Below, in pieces: positions 46,340 to 54,479 of a DNA stretch of 64,000 nt; within the stretch, counting starts at the first letter, position 1; each line of letters begins with the position of its first letter. Source of the DNA: Streptacidiphilus sp. P02-A3a (GTDB lineage Bacteria; Actinomycetota; Actinomycetes; Streptomycetales; Streptomycetaceae); the NCBI RefSeq assembly GCF_014084105.1, contig NZ_CP048289.1:9247922-9311921 (forward strand). The letters are read 5' to 3'. Position numbers and translations under genes: made by a program. The notes beneath the pieces were generated by a model. That model did no database searches. It saw only the letters and a list, made by a program, of their open reading frames with translations, and had not been told where the DNA came from.

Positions 46340-47500
46340 CTACCGCAGCCCGCGCTGGTACAGGGTGGTGCCGTGCAGTGGACGGCCGCCCATCGCCCGG
46401 AACACCGCCTCCGCCGCCGCGTCCCCCTCCGGCACCCGCCGCCCGCGCAGCACCCGGTATCCGGCCGCGACCAGGTTCCGGTACAACTCCCGCGCCAGCA
46501 GCGTCTGGTAGCCCTGCCGCTGACACTGCGGCAGGGTCGCCGCCACCACCAGCGCCGCCTGCTCGCCCCGGCAGCCCGCTCCCGGCCGCCACAGGCCGCC
46601 CAGCGGGCCGAACGGACCGAGCAGGCCGCCCCGGCCGCAGCCGCAGCCGCCGGAGCGCGGCGGCGGCTCCGGCACCGCCAGGACGAAGGCCACCGGCTCC
46701 CCGGCCCGGGTCAGCCACAGCAGCAGCCGCTCGTCCAGCACCCGGCCGAGCTCCCTGGCCCGCGCCGCGAAGTCCTCGGCGGAGAGCTCGGTGCGCTGCT
46801 CCAGGTCCCGCGCGGAGGCGTTCAGGATCTCCCGCAGCCGCGGCAGCACCGCCCGCAGCACCCGGCCGCGGCCCTGGTGCACGGTCAGCCGCTCCCGGGC
46901 CAACCGCCGGTCGTCGAAGTGGAAGGCCTTCTCCGGCGGCAGCCGGCCCGGATCGTCCAGGTCCTCGCAGATCCAGGTCCGGCCCGGCCAGCGCCGGGTG
47001 AACCGGTGCCGCTCGTAGGCGGCGACGGCGTACGGCGGACTCCAGCCGCCCCCGCTGAACCCGCGCCGGTCGAAGCCGCTGGTGAGCACCCCGGGGGCCT
47101 CGTCCGGCGCGTCGGCCACCGGCCCCAGCAGCAGGTCGCAGCCACTGACCGCGCCCGCCTGCTCGGCCAGGTCGAAGAGCTCCTTCGCCGGGTCCCCGCC
47201 GCCGGGCAGCCGGTCGGCGAACTCGGTCAGCCCGAACAGCTGGACAGCGCGGCCGACCCGCGCGTCGAGGGCGCTGTGCCGGTGCAGCGAGATCCGGCCG
47301 ACCGCCCGCCCGGCGCCGTCCCGGGCCAGGTACAGGTCCACCGGGCCGTACCGGCGCTGGTGCCCGTTCCCGGCGTACCAGCCGTGGATGCACCGATCGG
47401 GTACCGGGACGTAGAGCGCACGCGGGTGCAGCCGCAGCGGAAGCTCGCAGAACTCCCGCAGGTCGGCCGGGATGGTCACCTTCGTGACCTGGATCGTCAT
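46340..47500 (-). CDS. GNAT-like acyltransferase, hypothetical
   Basis: Protein of 386 aa. The C-terminal part has an acetyl-CoA-type binding segment (LVVAATLPQCQRQGYQTLLA) and a preceding strand (PVAFVLAVPEPPP). The N-terminal half (LPADLREFCELPLRLHP, YARDGAGRAVGRISLHRHS) resembles the duplicated GNAT fold. An odd Cys/Gly insert (CGCGRGG) lies near residue 290. Convergent with the MATE gene (33 bp). Substrate unknown. Confidence 0.65.
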   Translation of the reverse strand: MTIQVTKVTIPADLREFCELPLRLHPRALYVPVPDRCIHGWYAGNGHQRRYGPVDLYLARDGAGRAVGRISLHRHSALDARVGRAVQLFGLTEFADRLPGGGDPAKELFDLAEQAGAVSGCDLLLGPVADAPDEAPGVLTSGFDRRGFSGGGWSPPYAVAAYERHRFTRRWPGRTWICEDLDDPGRLPPEKAFHFDDRRLARERLTVHQGRGRVLRAVLPRLREILNASARDLEQRTELSAEDFAARARELGRVLDERLLLWLTRAGEPVAFVLAVPEPPPRSGGCGCGRGGLLGPFGPLGGLWRPGAGCRGEQAALVVAATLPQCQRQGYQTLLARELYRNLVAAGYRVLRGRRVPEGDAAAEAVFRAMGGRPLHGTTLYQRGLR

Positions 47501-47704
47501 CGCTGGGCTCCCTCTGGTCCGACCCGCCGGTGGCGGCGCCGCGGCGGTGGCGGGACGGCCGTGGCGGGACGGCGATAAGTTACTGCCGAGTACAGGTCCA
47601 TCGTGCGCCGCTCGGCGACCTCCCGAATGCGCTCCGCTACTCAGCGTGCTACTCAGCCCGGGTCGCCGCCGCTGAGTACCGTCGGCGCCCGGCGGGGACG
47701 CGGA

Positions 47705-47734
47705 AAGGCCGGTCCCAACCAGGGGACCGGCCTT
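47705..47734 (-). terminator. Terminator of the rpsF-ssb-rpsR-rplI operon
   Basis: Twelve-bp perfect arms (47705-47716 and 47723-47734) with a 6-nt loop, 20 bp beyond the rplI stop codon. Confidence 0.85.
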
Positions 47735-47754
47735 CCGACTGCGCTACGGGACTG

Positions 47755-48201
47755 TCAGGCGGCGACGACGTTGACGTTGATCTTGGCGACCACGTCGGAG
47801 AGCAGCTTGACGGTGACCGTGTGGGCGCCGGTGGTCTTGATCGGCGAGCCGATCTCGACGCGACGCTTGTCGACCAGCGGGCCGTCGACGGCCTTGATGG
47901 CGTCGACGACGTCGCCCGGGGTCACGGAGCCGAAGAGACGGCCCGCTTCGCCCGCGCGCACGGCGAGCTTCACGGTCAGGCCCTCAAGCTTGCCCTTGAC
48001 CTCGTTGGCCTGCTCCAGGGTCTGGATCTCGTGGATCTTGCGGGCGCGACGGATCGCGTCCACATCCTTCTGCCCGCCCTTGGTCCAGCGGATGGCGAAG
48101 CCACGCGGGACCAGGTAGTTGCGGGCGTAACCGTCCTTGACCTCGACGATGTCGCCGGCGGTACCGAGGCCGGAGACCTCGTTCGTGAGGATGATCTTCA
48201 T
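47755..48201 (-). CDS. rplI: 50S ribosomal protein L9
   Basis: Protein of 148 aa. MKIILTNEVSGLGTAGDIVE, GYARNYLVPRGFA and the long connecting helix are all typical. Last gene of the rpsF-ssb-rpsR-rplI operon, 19 bp after rpsR. Confidence 0.98.
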   Translation of the reverse strand: MKIILTNEVSGLGTAGDIVEVKDGYARNYLVPRGFAIRWTKGGQKDVDAIRRARKIHEIQTLEQANEVKGKLEGLTVKLAVRAGEAGRLFGSVTPGDVVDAIKAVDGPLVDKRRVEIGSPIKTTGAHTVTVKLLSDVVAKINVNVVAA

Positions 48202-48220
48202 AGTTCGGTCACCCTCCTAT

Positions 48221-48457
48221 TCAGCGAGCGGTCGAGGTGTAGGGCAGCAGAGCGACCTCGCGGCTGTTCTTCACAGCCGTGGCCACGTCGCGCTGGTGCT
48301 GGGTGCAGTTGCCGGTGACCCGGCGGGCGCGGATCTTCCCACGGTCGGAGATGAACTTGCGAAGCAGGTTCGTGTCCTTGTAGTCGACGTAGGTGATCTT
48401 GTCCTTGCAGAAAACGCAAACCTTCTTCTTAGGCTTGCGTACAGGCGGCTTCGCCAT
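48221..48457 (-). CDS. rpsR: 30S ribosomal protein S18
   Basis: Protein of 78 aa. Carries CVFC in the N-terminal part and a further Cys in NCTQHQRD, i.e. the zinc-binding (C+) form of S18; Streptomyces also have zinc-free paralogues controlled by Zur, not seen here. The start is the second of two adjacent ATG codons (48457), as in homologues. Confidence 0.97.
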   Translation of the reverse strand: MAKPPVRKPKKKVCVFCKDKITYVDYKDTNLLRKFISDRGKIRARRVTGNCTQHQRDVATAVKNSREVALLPYTSTAR

Positions 48458-48571
48458 CATGTACTCCAACTGGTGTTCACGATCCGGCCGGTCCCCTGGC
48501 GGGGGCGGCCGAGTCGCACGGGATCAAGTCTGAGCGGGCCCGCCCCGCGAGGGGTGGGCCCAGCACACTGC

Positions 48572-49213
48572 CTAGAACGGAGGCTCGTCGGAGAATCCGC
48601 CGCCGGCCGGGGCGCCCCAGCCGCCGCCCTGCTGACCGCCGCCCGCCGGGGCGCTGGACGCCCAGGGGTCGTCGGCCGGAGGACCGGACTGGCCGCCGCC
48701 GGACTGGCCGCCGCCGGAGTTGCCGCCCCAGTTGCCGCCCTGGCCCTGGCCGCCGCCGAAGCCGCCGCCACCGCCCTGGCCGCCGCCGTAGCCGCCACCG
48801 CCCTGGCCGCCGCCGAAGCCACCGCCCGGGGCGCCCTGACCGCCGGTCCGCTGGGCCTTGGTGACCTTCGCGGTGGCGGAGCGCAGGGACGGGCCGACCT
48901 CGTCGACCTCGACCTCGTAGACGGTCCGCTTCTCGCCCTCCTTGGTGTCGTACGTGCGCTGACGCAGACGGCCCTGGACGATGACGCGCATACCGCGCTG
49001 CAACGTCTCAGCGCAGTTCTCCGCCGGCTGACGCCAGACGTTGCACGTGAGGAAGAGGCTCTCGCCGTCCTTCCACTCGTTCGTCTGGCGGTCGAACGTA
49101 CGAGGAGTTGACGCGATGCGGAACTTCGCGACGGCCGCACCCGACGGCGTGAAACGCAGCTCGGGGTCGTCGACGAGGTTGCCGACAAGAGTGATGACGG
49201 TCTCGCCTGCCAT
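48572..49213 (-). CDS. ssb: Single-stranded DNA-binding protein
   Basis: Protein of 213 aa. OB fold in residues 1-110 (MAGETVITLVGNLVDDPELR, FLTCNVWRQPAENCAETLQRG), a long Gly/Gln-rich linker and the acidic C-terminal tip DEPPF that binds partner proteins. 114 bp separate it from each neighbour. Confidence 0.97.
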   Translation of the reverse strand: MAGETVITLVGNLVDDPELRFTPSGAAVAKFRIASTPRTFDRQTNEWKDGESLFLTCNVWRQPAENCAETLQRGMRVIVQGRLRQRTYDTKEGEKRTVYEVEVDEVGPSLRSATAKVTKAQRTGGQGAPGGGFGGGQGGGGYGGGQGGGGGFGGGQGQGGNWGGNSGGGQSGGGQSGPPADDPWASSAPAGGGQQGGGWGAPAGGGFSDEPPF

Positions 49214-49327
49214 GGTGGTGATCGACCTCTCGGTGGGAGCGGTTCCGTTCAAGCAGTGCTCACCGCACCGGCCGTACGGACGGCCGAGCAGTGCAGTGCT
49301 TCCCGGGGGAAGCACTTGGGGGTTGCC

Positions 49328-49618
49328 TCAGTGGGTGTCCGGGCGGAGCACCTTGGTGCGGAGGACCTGCTCGCTCAGGTTGAGCTGCCGGTCGAGCTCC
49401 TTGACGACCGCAGGCTCGGCCTTGAGGTCGATCACCGAGTAGATGCCCTCGGACTTCTTGTTGATCTCGTACGACAGGCGACGCCGGCCCCACGTGTCGA
49501 CCTTCTCCACGTTGCCGCCGCCGGTGCGGACGACATTGAGGAAGTTATCGATCAGGGGGGAGACAGCGCGCTCCTCGACCTCAGGGTCGAGGATCACCAT
49601 GACCTCGTAATGACGCAT
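49328..49618 (-). CDS. rpsF: 30S ribosomal protein S6
   Basis: Protein of 96 aa: MRHYEVMVILDPEVEERAV, GRRRLSYEINKKSEGIYSVI. GGAGGTGGG upstream of ATG 49618. First gene of the operon. Confidence 0.97.
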   Translation of the reverse strand: MRHYEVMVILDPEVEERAVSPLIDNFLNVVRTGGGNVEKVDTWGRRRLSYEINKKSEGIYSVIDLKAEPAVVKELDRQLNLSEQVLRTKVLRPDTH

Positions 49619-49987
49619 GTGGAACCCACCTCCTCTGGACTCAGCGGCCACGGTCTTTCCGTGGCAGGAGGGTTTTGAGACGCGTCGCAACAGTAGCGGC
49701 CGGCACTGACAACGAGCGGCGAACCGCATCGTCACGCCAGTTGGAAGCCGAACCACACCGGTGCAGACGGTCCAGACTACAGGCACCCGAATGGGGTCTT
49801 GAAATCCACCCCCCAATCGACGCAATCTGTACACATCGGGTATGGAGTGCCCTACAGTGCGCCACCGCACCCGAGGCCGTACGGCCGACCCCCGGCCGAC
49901 GGCCAGCCTGCGCCACGCGCGGGTCCGGCGGCAGTCGCTGCCGCCCCGCCCGAGCGTGCGCCCAACCTCCCCAAGGAGGCGGGTTCC
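49619..49987. other. rpsF leader and promoter region, divergent
   Basis: About 370 bp between rpsF (leftward) and a small membrane protein gene (rightward). It should contain the rpsF operon promoter and leader. An S6:S18-type autoregulatory leader is plausible here, but I could not identify one by eye. Confidence 0.4.
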
Positions 49988-50329
49988 ATGGCCCAATCCA
50001 CCGGGCAACCGCACGGCCAGTCCCACAACCCCAGCTACTGGACGAAGCTCGTCCGCGACGACGCCAGAGCCCACCCGCTCCAGGACACCCTCGCCGGGCT
50101 GACCATGGTCCTGGGCGCCATCGCCATCGCGACCTGCATGTTCCGAGGCCTGCACATCCTGGCCTCGTGGACCGGCTTGTTCGGCGTGTTCACGGCCGCA
50201 TGGGGCCAGTACATCTCCACCAACACGGCCCAGCGCTTCCTGTTGATCATCTTCGGGGTCGCCTCGGCCGTGGGCCTCGGCATCGGCCTGGCGCACGGCG
50301 GCCTCCTGGGCGGTGTGGTCGGCTACTGA
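49988..50329 (+). CDS. Small membrane protein
   Basis: Protein of 113 aa with AAGGAGG upstream of ATG 49988. Hydrophilic N-terminus (28 residues), then three hydrophobic helices (LAGLTMVLGAIAIATCMF, WTGLFGVFTAAWGQ, LLIIFGVASAVGLGIGLAHG). Conserved position between rpsF and femX in Streptomyces-like genomes; function unknown. Confidence 0.85.
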   Translation: MAQSTGQPHGQSHNPSYWTKLVRDDARAHPLQDTLAGLTMVLGAIAIATCMFRGLHILASWTGLFGVFTAAWGQYISTNTAQRFLLIIFGVASAVGLGIGLAHGGLLGGVVGY

Positions 50330-50465
50330 CCCCCGTCCCCGACCCCGGAGCGACCCTCCGGGGGAATCGGCACGCCCGCCGACCGGGCGTCCCTATGGGG
50401 GTGCTCCACCAAGGGCAGTAGGCTTCGCGCTTGACGCGACCTGACGCCCGAGGAGCACCCCACAC

Positions 50466-51584
50466 ATGAGCCTGCGCCTGAGGACCATCAGCCGGGAGGA
50501 GCACCTGGCCTTCATCAGGAGCCTGCCCTCCGCGAGCCACATGCAGGTGCCCAGCTGGGGTGAGGTCAAGGCGGAGTGGCGTTCCGAGAGCATCGGCTGG
50601 TTCGACGAGCGCGGCGCGATCGTCGGCTCCGGGCTGGTGCTCTACCGGCAGATCCCGAAGGTCAAGCGCTACCTCGCCTACCTGCCCGAGGGCCCGGTGA
50701 TCGACTGGTTCGACCCGAACCTGGACCGCTGGTTGCAGCCGATGCTGGCGCACCTGAAGTCCCAGGGCGCGTTCACCGTGAAGATGGGCCCGCCGGTGAT
50801 AATCCGCCGCTGGCAGGCCGAGAGCATCAAGAACGCCATCGCCGGCAAGGAGGCCAAGCGGCTGCGCGACATCGAGGCCGACTGGTACGAGCCCCGGGCG
50901 ATCGACACCGCCGACCGGCTGCGCCGCCTCGGCTGGCAGCAGGGCGAGGACGCCGGGGCGGGCTTCGGCGACGTCCAGCCGCGCTACGTCTACCAGGTGC
51001 CGCTGGCCAACCGCTCGCTGGACGACGTCCTGAAGGGCTTCAACCAGCTCTGGCGGCGGAACATCAAGAAGGCCGAGAAGGCCGGGGTGGAGATCGTCCA
51101 GGGCGGCTACGACGACCTGCCCGCGTTCCACCAGCTGTACCTGGAGACCGCCGAGCGCGACCACTTCATCCCGCGCCCGCTGTCGTACTTCCAGCGCCAG
51201 TGGACCGCGCTGACCAACGAGGACCCGAACCGGATGCGCCTGTACCTGGCGTACCACGAGGGCGACGCGCTGGCCGGCACCACGATGATCACCGTCGGTG
51301 AGCACGTCTGGTACTCCTACGGCGCCTCCACCGTACACAAGCGCGAGGTGCAGCCGAACAACGCCATCCAGTGGCGGATGCTGCGGGACGCCTACGCGCT
51401 CGGCGCGACCGTCTACGACCTGCGCGGGATCAGCGACACGCTGGACGAGACCGACCACCTGTTCGGCCTGATCCGGTTCAAGGTCGGGACCGGCGGCCAG
51501 GCCGCCGAGTACCTCGGCGAGTGGGACTTCCCGCTGAACAAGCTGCTGCACAAGGCGCTCGACATGTACATGAACCGGCGCTGA
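50466..51584 (+). CDS. femX: FemX-like lipid II:glycine glycyltransferase
   Basis: Protein of 372 aa of the FemAB family, with two GNAT-like halves. SASHMQVPSWGEVKAEW at the N-terminus, FNQLWRRNIKKAEKAGVEI in the middle and YDLRGISDTLDETDHLFGLI, FKVGTGGQAAEYLGEWDFPL at the end are family hallmarks. In Streptomyces FemX adds the first glycine of the peptidoglycan cross-bridge from Gly-tRNA. Here it is 58 bp upstream of the racemase-like gene. Confidence 0.9.
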   Translation: MSLRLRTISREEHLAFIRSLPSASHMQVPSWGEVKAEWRSESIGWFDERGAIVGSGLVLYRQIPKVKRYLAYLPEGPVIDWFDPNLDRWLQPMLAHLKSQGAFTVKMGPPVIIRRWQAESIKNAIAGKEAKRLRDIEADWYEPRAIDTADRLRRLGWQQGEDAGAGFGDVQPRYVYQVPLANRSLDDVLKGFNQLWRRNIKKAEKAGVEIVQGGYDDLPAFHQLYLETAERDHFIPRPLSYFQRQWTALTNEDPNRMRLYLAYHEGDALAGTTMITVGEHVWYSYGASTVHKREVQPNNAIQWRMLRDAYALGATVYDLRGISDTLDETDHLFGLIRFKVGTGGQAAEYLGEWDFPLNKLLHKALDMYMNRR

Positions 51585-51642
51585 CCCACCCCGTCCCCCG
51601 CCCTGCCCCACCGCACGGATTTCACGGAAGGCCCCAAGCCCC

Positions 51643-52677
51643 ATGGCGCTCACCCTGTACGTGGACACCCACCGCTGGCGTGCCCACCAGCGCTCCGTGC
51701 TGGAGTCCTTCCCCGGGCTGGTCCCGGTGGCCAAGGGCAACGGCTACGGCTTCCGCAACCTGCGGCTGGCCGAGGAGGCCACCCGGCTGGACGCGGACGT
51801 GCTCGCGGTCGGCACCGCCTACGAGGCCGCCGAGACCAAGGACTACTTCGGCCGGGACCTGATCGTGCTCACCCCGTACCGGATCGGCGAGGACCCGGTG
51901 CCGCTGCCGCAGCGGGTGATCCGCACCGTCGGCACCGTGCGCGACCTGCGCGGCCTGGTCGGCGGCCGGGTGATCATCGAGTGCATGACCGGCATGCGGC
52001 GGCACGGGATCACCCCCGAGGACCTGCCCAAGCTGCGGTCGGCCCTGGAGGACGTCCGGGTCGAGGGCTTCGCCGTGCACCTGCCGATGGACCGGCCGGA
52101 CGGGGTGGACCCGCTGGCGGAGACCATCGAGTGGGTCGAGCGGCTGCGCGCCGAGCGGCTGCCGCTGCGCCGGATGTTCGTCAGCCACCTGCGCTCCGGC
52201 GAGGTCGCCGAGCTGGCCCGGCGCTACCCGGACGTCCACTTCCGGGCCCGGATCGGCACCCAGCTGTGGCTCGGCGACCACCAGGCCATCGACTGCCGGG
52301 GCACGGTGATGGACGTGCACGCCCTGACCAAGGGCGAGCGCTACGGCTACCGCCAGCACCGGGTGCCCGGCGACGGCCACCTGCTGGTGGTGGCCGGCGG
52401 CACCGCCCACGGGGTGGGCCTGGAGGCCCCGAAGAACATGAGCGGGCTCACCCCCCGGGCCAAGAACCTCGCCCGCGCCGGCCTGGCCACCATCAACCGG
52501 ACGGCCTCGCCGTTCAGTTGGAACGGCGCGAAGCTGGGCTTCGCGGAGCCCCCGCACATGCAGGTCTCGCTGCTCTGGGTGCCCGGCGAGGTGGCCCCGC
52601 CGCAGGTCGGCGACGAGCTGAAGGCGACCCTGCGGCACACCACCACGCTCTTCGACCGGATCATCGAGCAGGGCTGA
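51643..52677 (+). CDS. Alanine racemase-like PLP protein
   Basis: Protein of 344 aa with an N-terminal PLP-binding barrel: LVPVAKGNGYGF holds the PLP lysine, VEGFAVHLPMD and HFRARIGTQLWLGD the later strands. It is shorter than canonical Alr (about 370-390 aa) and its C-terminal part is divergent, so amino-acid racemase activity is likely but the substrate is uncertain. Its place next to femX and a PBP gene points to cell-wall metabolism. Confidence 0.85.
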   Translation: MALTLYVDTHRWRAHQRSVLESFPGLVPVAKGNGYGFRNLRLAEEATRLDADVLAVGTAYEAAETKDYFGRDLIVLTPYRIGEDPVPLPQRVIRTVGTVRDLRGLVGGRVIIECMTGMRRHGITPEDLPKLRSALEDVRVEGFAVHLPMDRPDGVDPLAETIEWVERLRAERLPLRRMFVSHLRSGEVAELARRYPDVHFRARIGTQLWLGDHQAIDCRGTVMDVHALTKGERYGYRQHRVPGDGHLLVVAGGTAHGVGLEAPKNMSGLTPRAKNLARAGLATINRTASPFSWNGAKLGFAEPPHMQVSLLWVPGEVAPPQVGDELKATLRHTTTLFDRIIEQG

Positions 52678-52732
52678 ACCTCTCCGCGCGGGCGCCCAAT
52701 TCGCCTGCGCGCCAACCCCGTTGCGGACACGC

Positions 52733-52774
52733 ACCGAGGGCCTGCGGACAACTCGCTGTCCACAGGCCCTCGGT
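52733..52774. terminator. Bidirectional terminator
   Basis: Seventeen-bp arms with one mismatch (52733-52749 and 52758-52774) around an 8-nt loop, between the convergent racemase-like and GT87 genes. Confidence 0.75.
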
Positions 52775-52789
52775 GAGTTATCCACAGCC

Positions 52790-54283
52790 TCAGGCCGGTG
52801 GCGACACGGGTTCCGCCTCGATTTCCACAGCCTCGCGCTCTTCCTCCACAGCGCGCGACGGGGAGAGCGCGAGGACGTCCGCGAGCCCGTCCAGCACGCC
52901 TCCTGACGGGTCGTCACTCCCGTCCCAGCGCACCGCGTCGTACTCGGGCAGCAGCACGTCCCGGATCACCAGCACGCACAGGAACAGCGTGCCGAGCACG
53001 TGCACCATGATCGCGCCGTGGTACCAGTCGGTCGCCAGGCCCTTCTGGTTGGGGCTGGAGGTGTAGGCGAAGTTGTACCAGATGGCCAGGAAGTACAGGA
53101 CCTCACAGGCCTGCCACACCAGGAAGTCCCGCCAGCGCGGGCGGGCCAGCACCGCCAGCGGGGTCAGCCAGAGCACGTACTGCGGCGAGTAGACCTTGTT
53201 GGTCAGCACGAAGGCGGCGATCACCAGGAAGGCCAACTGGGCGAAGCGCGGACGGCGCTGGGCGGCGAAGGCCAGCCAGGCGATGCCCAGGCAGCAGAGC
53301 GCCAGCAGCAGCGCGATCACCAGGTTGACCCGGGAGGTCGGGAAGCCGCTCGGCAGCCAGCGGTTCTGCTCCAGGATCAGCCAGACCGAGCCGTAGTCGA
53401 TCCCGCGGGTCTCGCTGTACGTGTAGAAGGTGGCCCAGCCCTGGAAGTTGAGCACCATGAACGGCACGTCCACGATCAGCCAGGCGACCAGCGCCCCGGC
53501 GAACGCCCGGCCGAAGTCCCTGATCCGGCCCGCCCGCAGGCAGAGCAGCAGCAGCGGACCGAGCAGGAACACCGGGTAGAGCTTGGCGGCGGTGGCCAGC
53601 CCGATGAACACCCCGGCGAGCACCAGCCGCTTCCGCGCCCAGCAGGCCATGCCGACCGCGGTCAGGGCGACCGCCAGTATGTCCCAGTTGATGGTGGAGT
53701 CCAGGGCCAGCACCGGCGCCAGCGCGAACAGCAGCGCGTCCCAGGGGCGGCGCCGGTGGGTGCGCATCACCGCGATCACCGCGATCACCGCGCAGACCAT
53801 CAGCATGCCGGAGTTGACCAGCCAGAAGACCTGCTCGCGGTGGACGTCGCCGCCGCTGCCCGGGGTCAGCCAGGTGGCCACCAGCATGAACAGGCCGGTC
53901 AGGACCGGATACTCCAGGTACTGCATGTGCGGGTCGGTGGCGCCCGGCAGCTTGTCCAGGTAGGGGATGTTCCCCAGGGAGAAGCCGCGCAGGGTGAACA
54001 GGTGCGGGATGTCGCTGTAGCAGGCGTGGTCGTACTGCGCGGTCGCGCCGTAGAACCAGCCGCTGTCGTAGCAGGGGACCTTCTGCACCATGCCGAGGGC
54101 GAACACCACGATGGTGCAGATCGCCAGCACCCGGGCCGCGGTCCACCAGCTGACGCCGAGCAGCGCCCGCCGACCGGGGGCCCCGCCGATGATCTCACTA
54201 CCGGCAGCAGCCACCGGATCCTCGTCGGCGGGGACGACGACAGTGTCCTCTGGCGGGGGAGTGGGCAGTGTGCTCGACGTCAT
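52790..54283 (-). CDS. GT87-like integral membrane glycosyltransferase
   Basis: Protein of 497 aa with about eleven hydrophobic helices and the GT-C features: a DSGWFYG motif after the first helix, extracytoplasmic loop, and AKLYPVFLLGPLLLL. GT87 enzymes add mannose or similar sugars from polyprenyl-phosphate donors on the outer face. ATG 54283 (AGGA upstream) preferred over ATG 54292. Confidence 0.85.
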   Translation of the reverse strand: MTSSTLPTPPPEDTVVVPADEDPVAAAGSEIIGGAPGRRALLGVSWWTAARVLAICTIVVFALGMVQKVPCYDSGWFYGATAQYDHACYSDIPHLFTLRGFSLGNIPYLDKLPGATDPHMQYLEYPVLTGLFMLVATWLTPGSGGDVHREQVFWLVNSGMLMVCAVIAVIAVMRTHRRRPWDALLFALAPVLALDSTINWDILAVALTAVGMACWARKRLVLAGVFIGLATAAKLYPVFLLGPLLLLCLRAGRIRDFGRAFAGALVAWLIVDVPFMVLNFQGWATFYTYSETRGIDYGSVWLILEQNRWLPSGFPTSRVNLVIALLLALCCLGIAWLAFAAQRRPRFAQLAFLVIAAFVLTNKVYSPQYVLWLTPLAVLARPRWRDFLVWQACEVLYFLAIWYNFAYTSSPNQKGLATDWYHGAIMVHVLGTLFLCVLVIRDVLLPEYDAVRWDGSDDPSGGVLDGLADVLALSPSRAVEEEREAVEIEAEPVSPPA

Positions 54284-54479
54284 GGCGCACATCCTGCCGC
54301 ACGATCCTTTGTACGGGGCCGTGCACCCGGTACTTGTTACCGGCCGCCCGCCCGGTACAGCCGAACTGTCCGTTTCCTACCCGCGTCCGGCGGCCGGGCA
54401 GCGCCGCGGCCCCGGCGCGCCGCCCCGCGAGGGGTGGGCGCCGGGGCCGCCGGTCGGGTCCGCGGGCCGTCGCTCCGGC

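Noticed and set aside
49619..49987. S6:S18-binding leader RNA
   Set aside because: Expected by position, but no structure could be supported by eye.
52733..52800. DnaA boxes near 52778 as part of an origin
   Set aside because: A single TTATCCACA beside a hairpin and a coding end; not a cluster, no AT-rich region.
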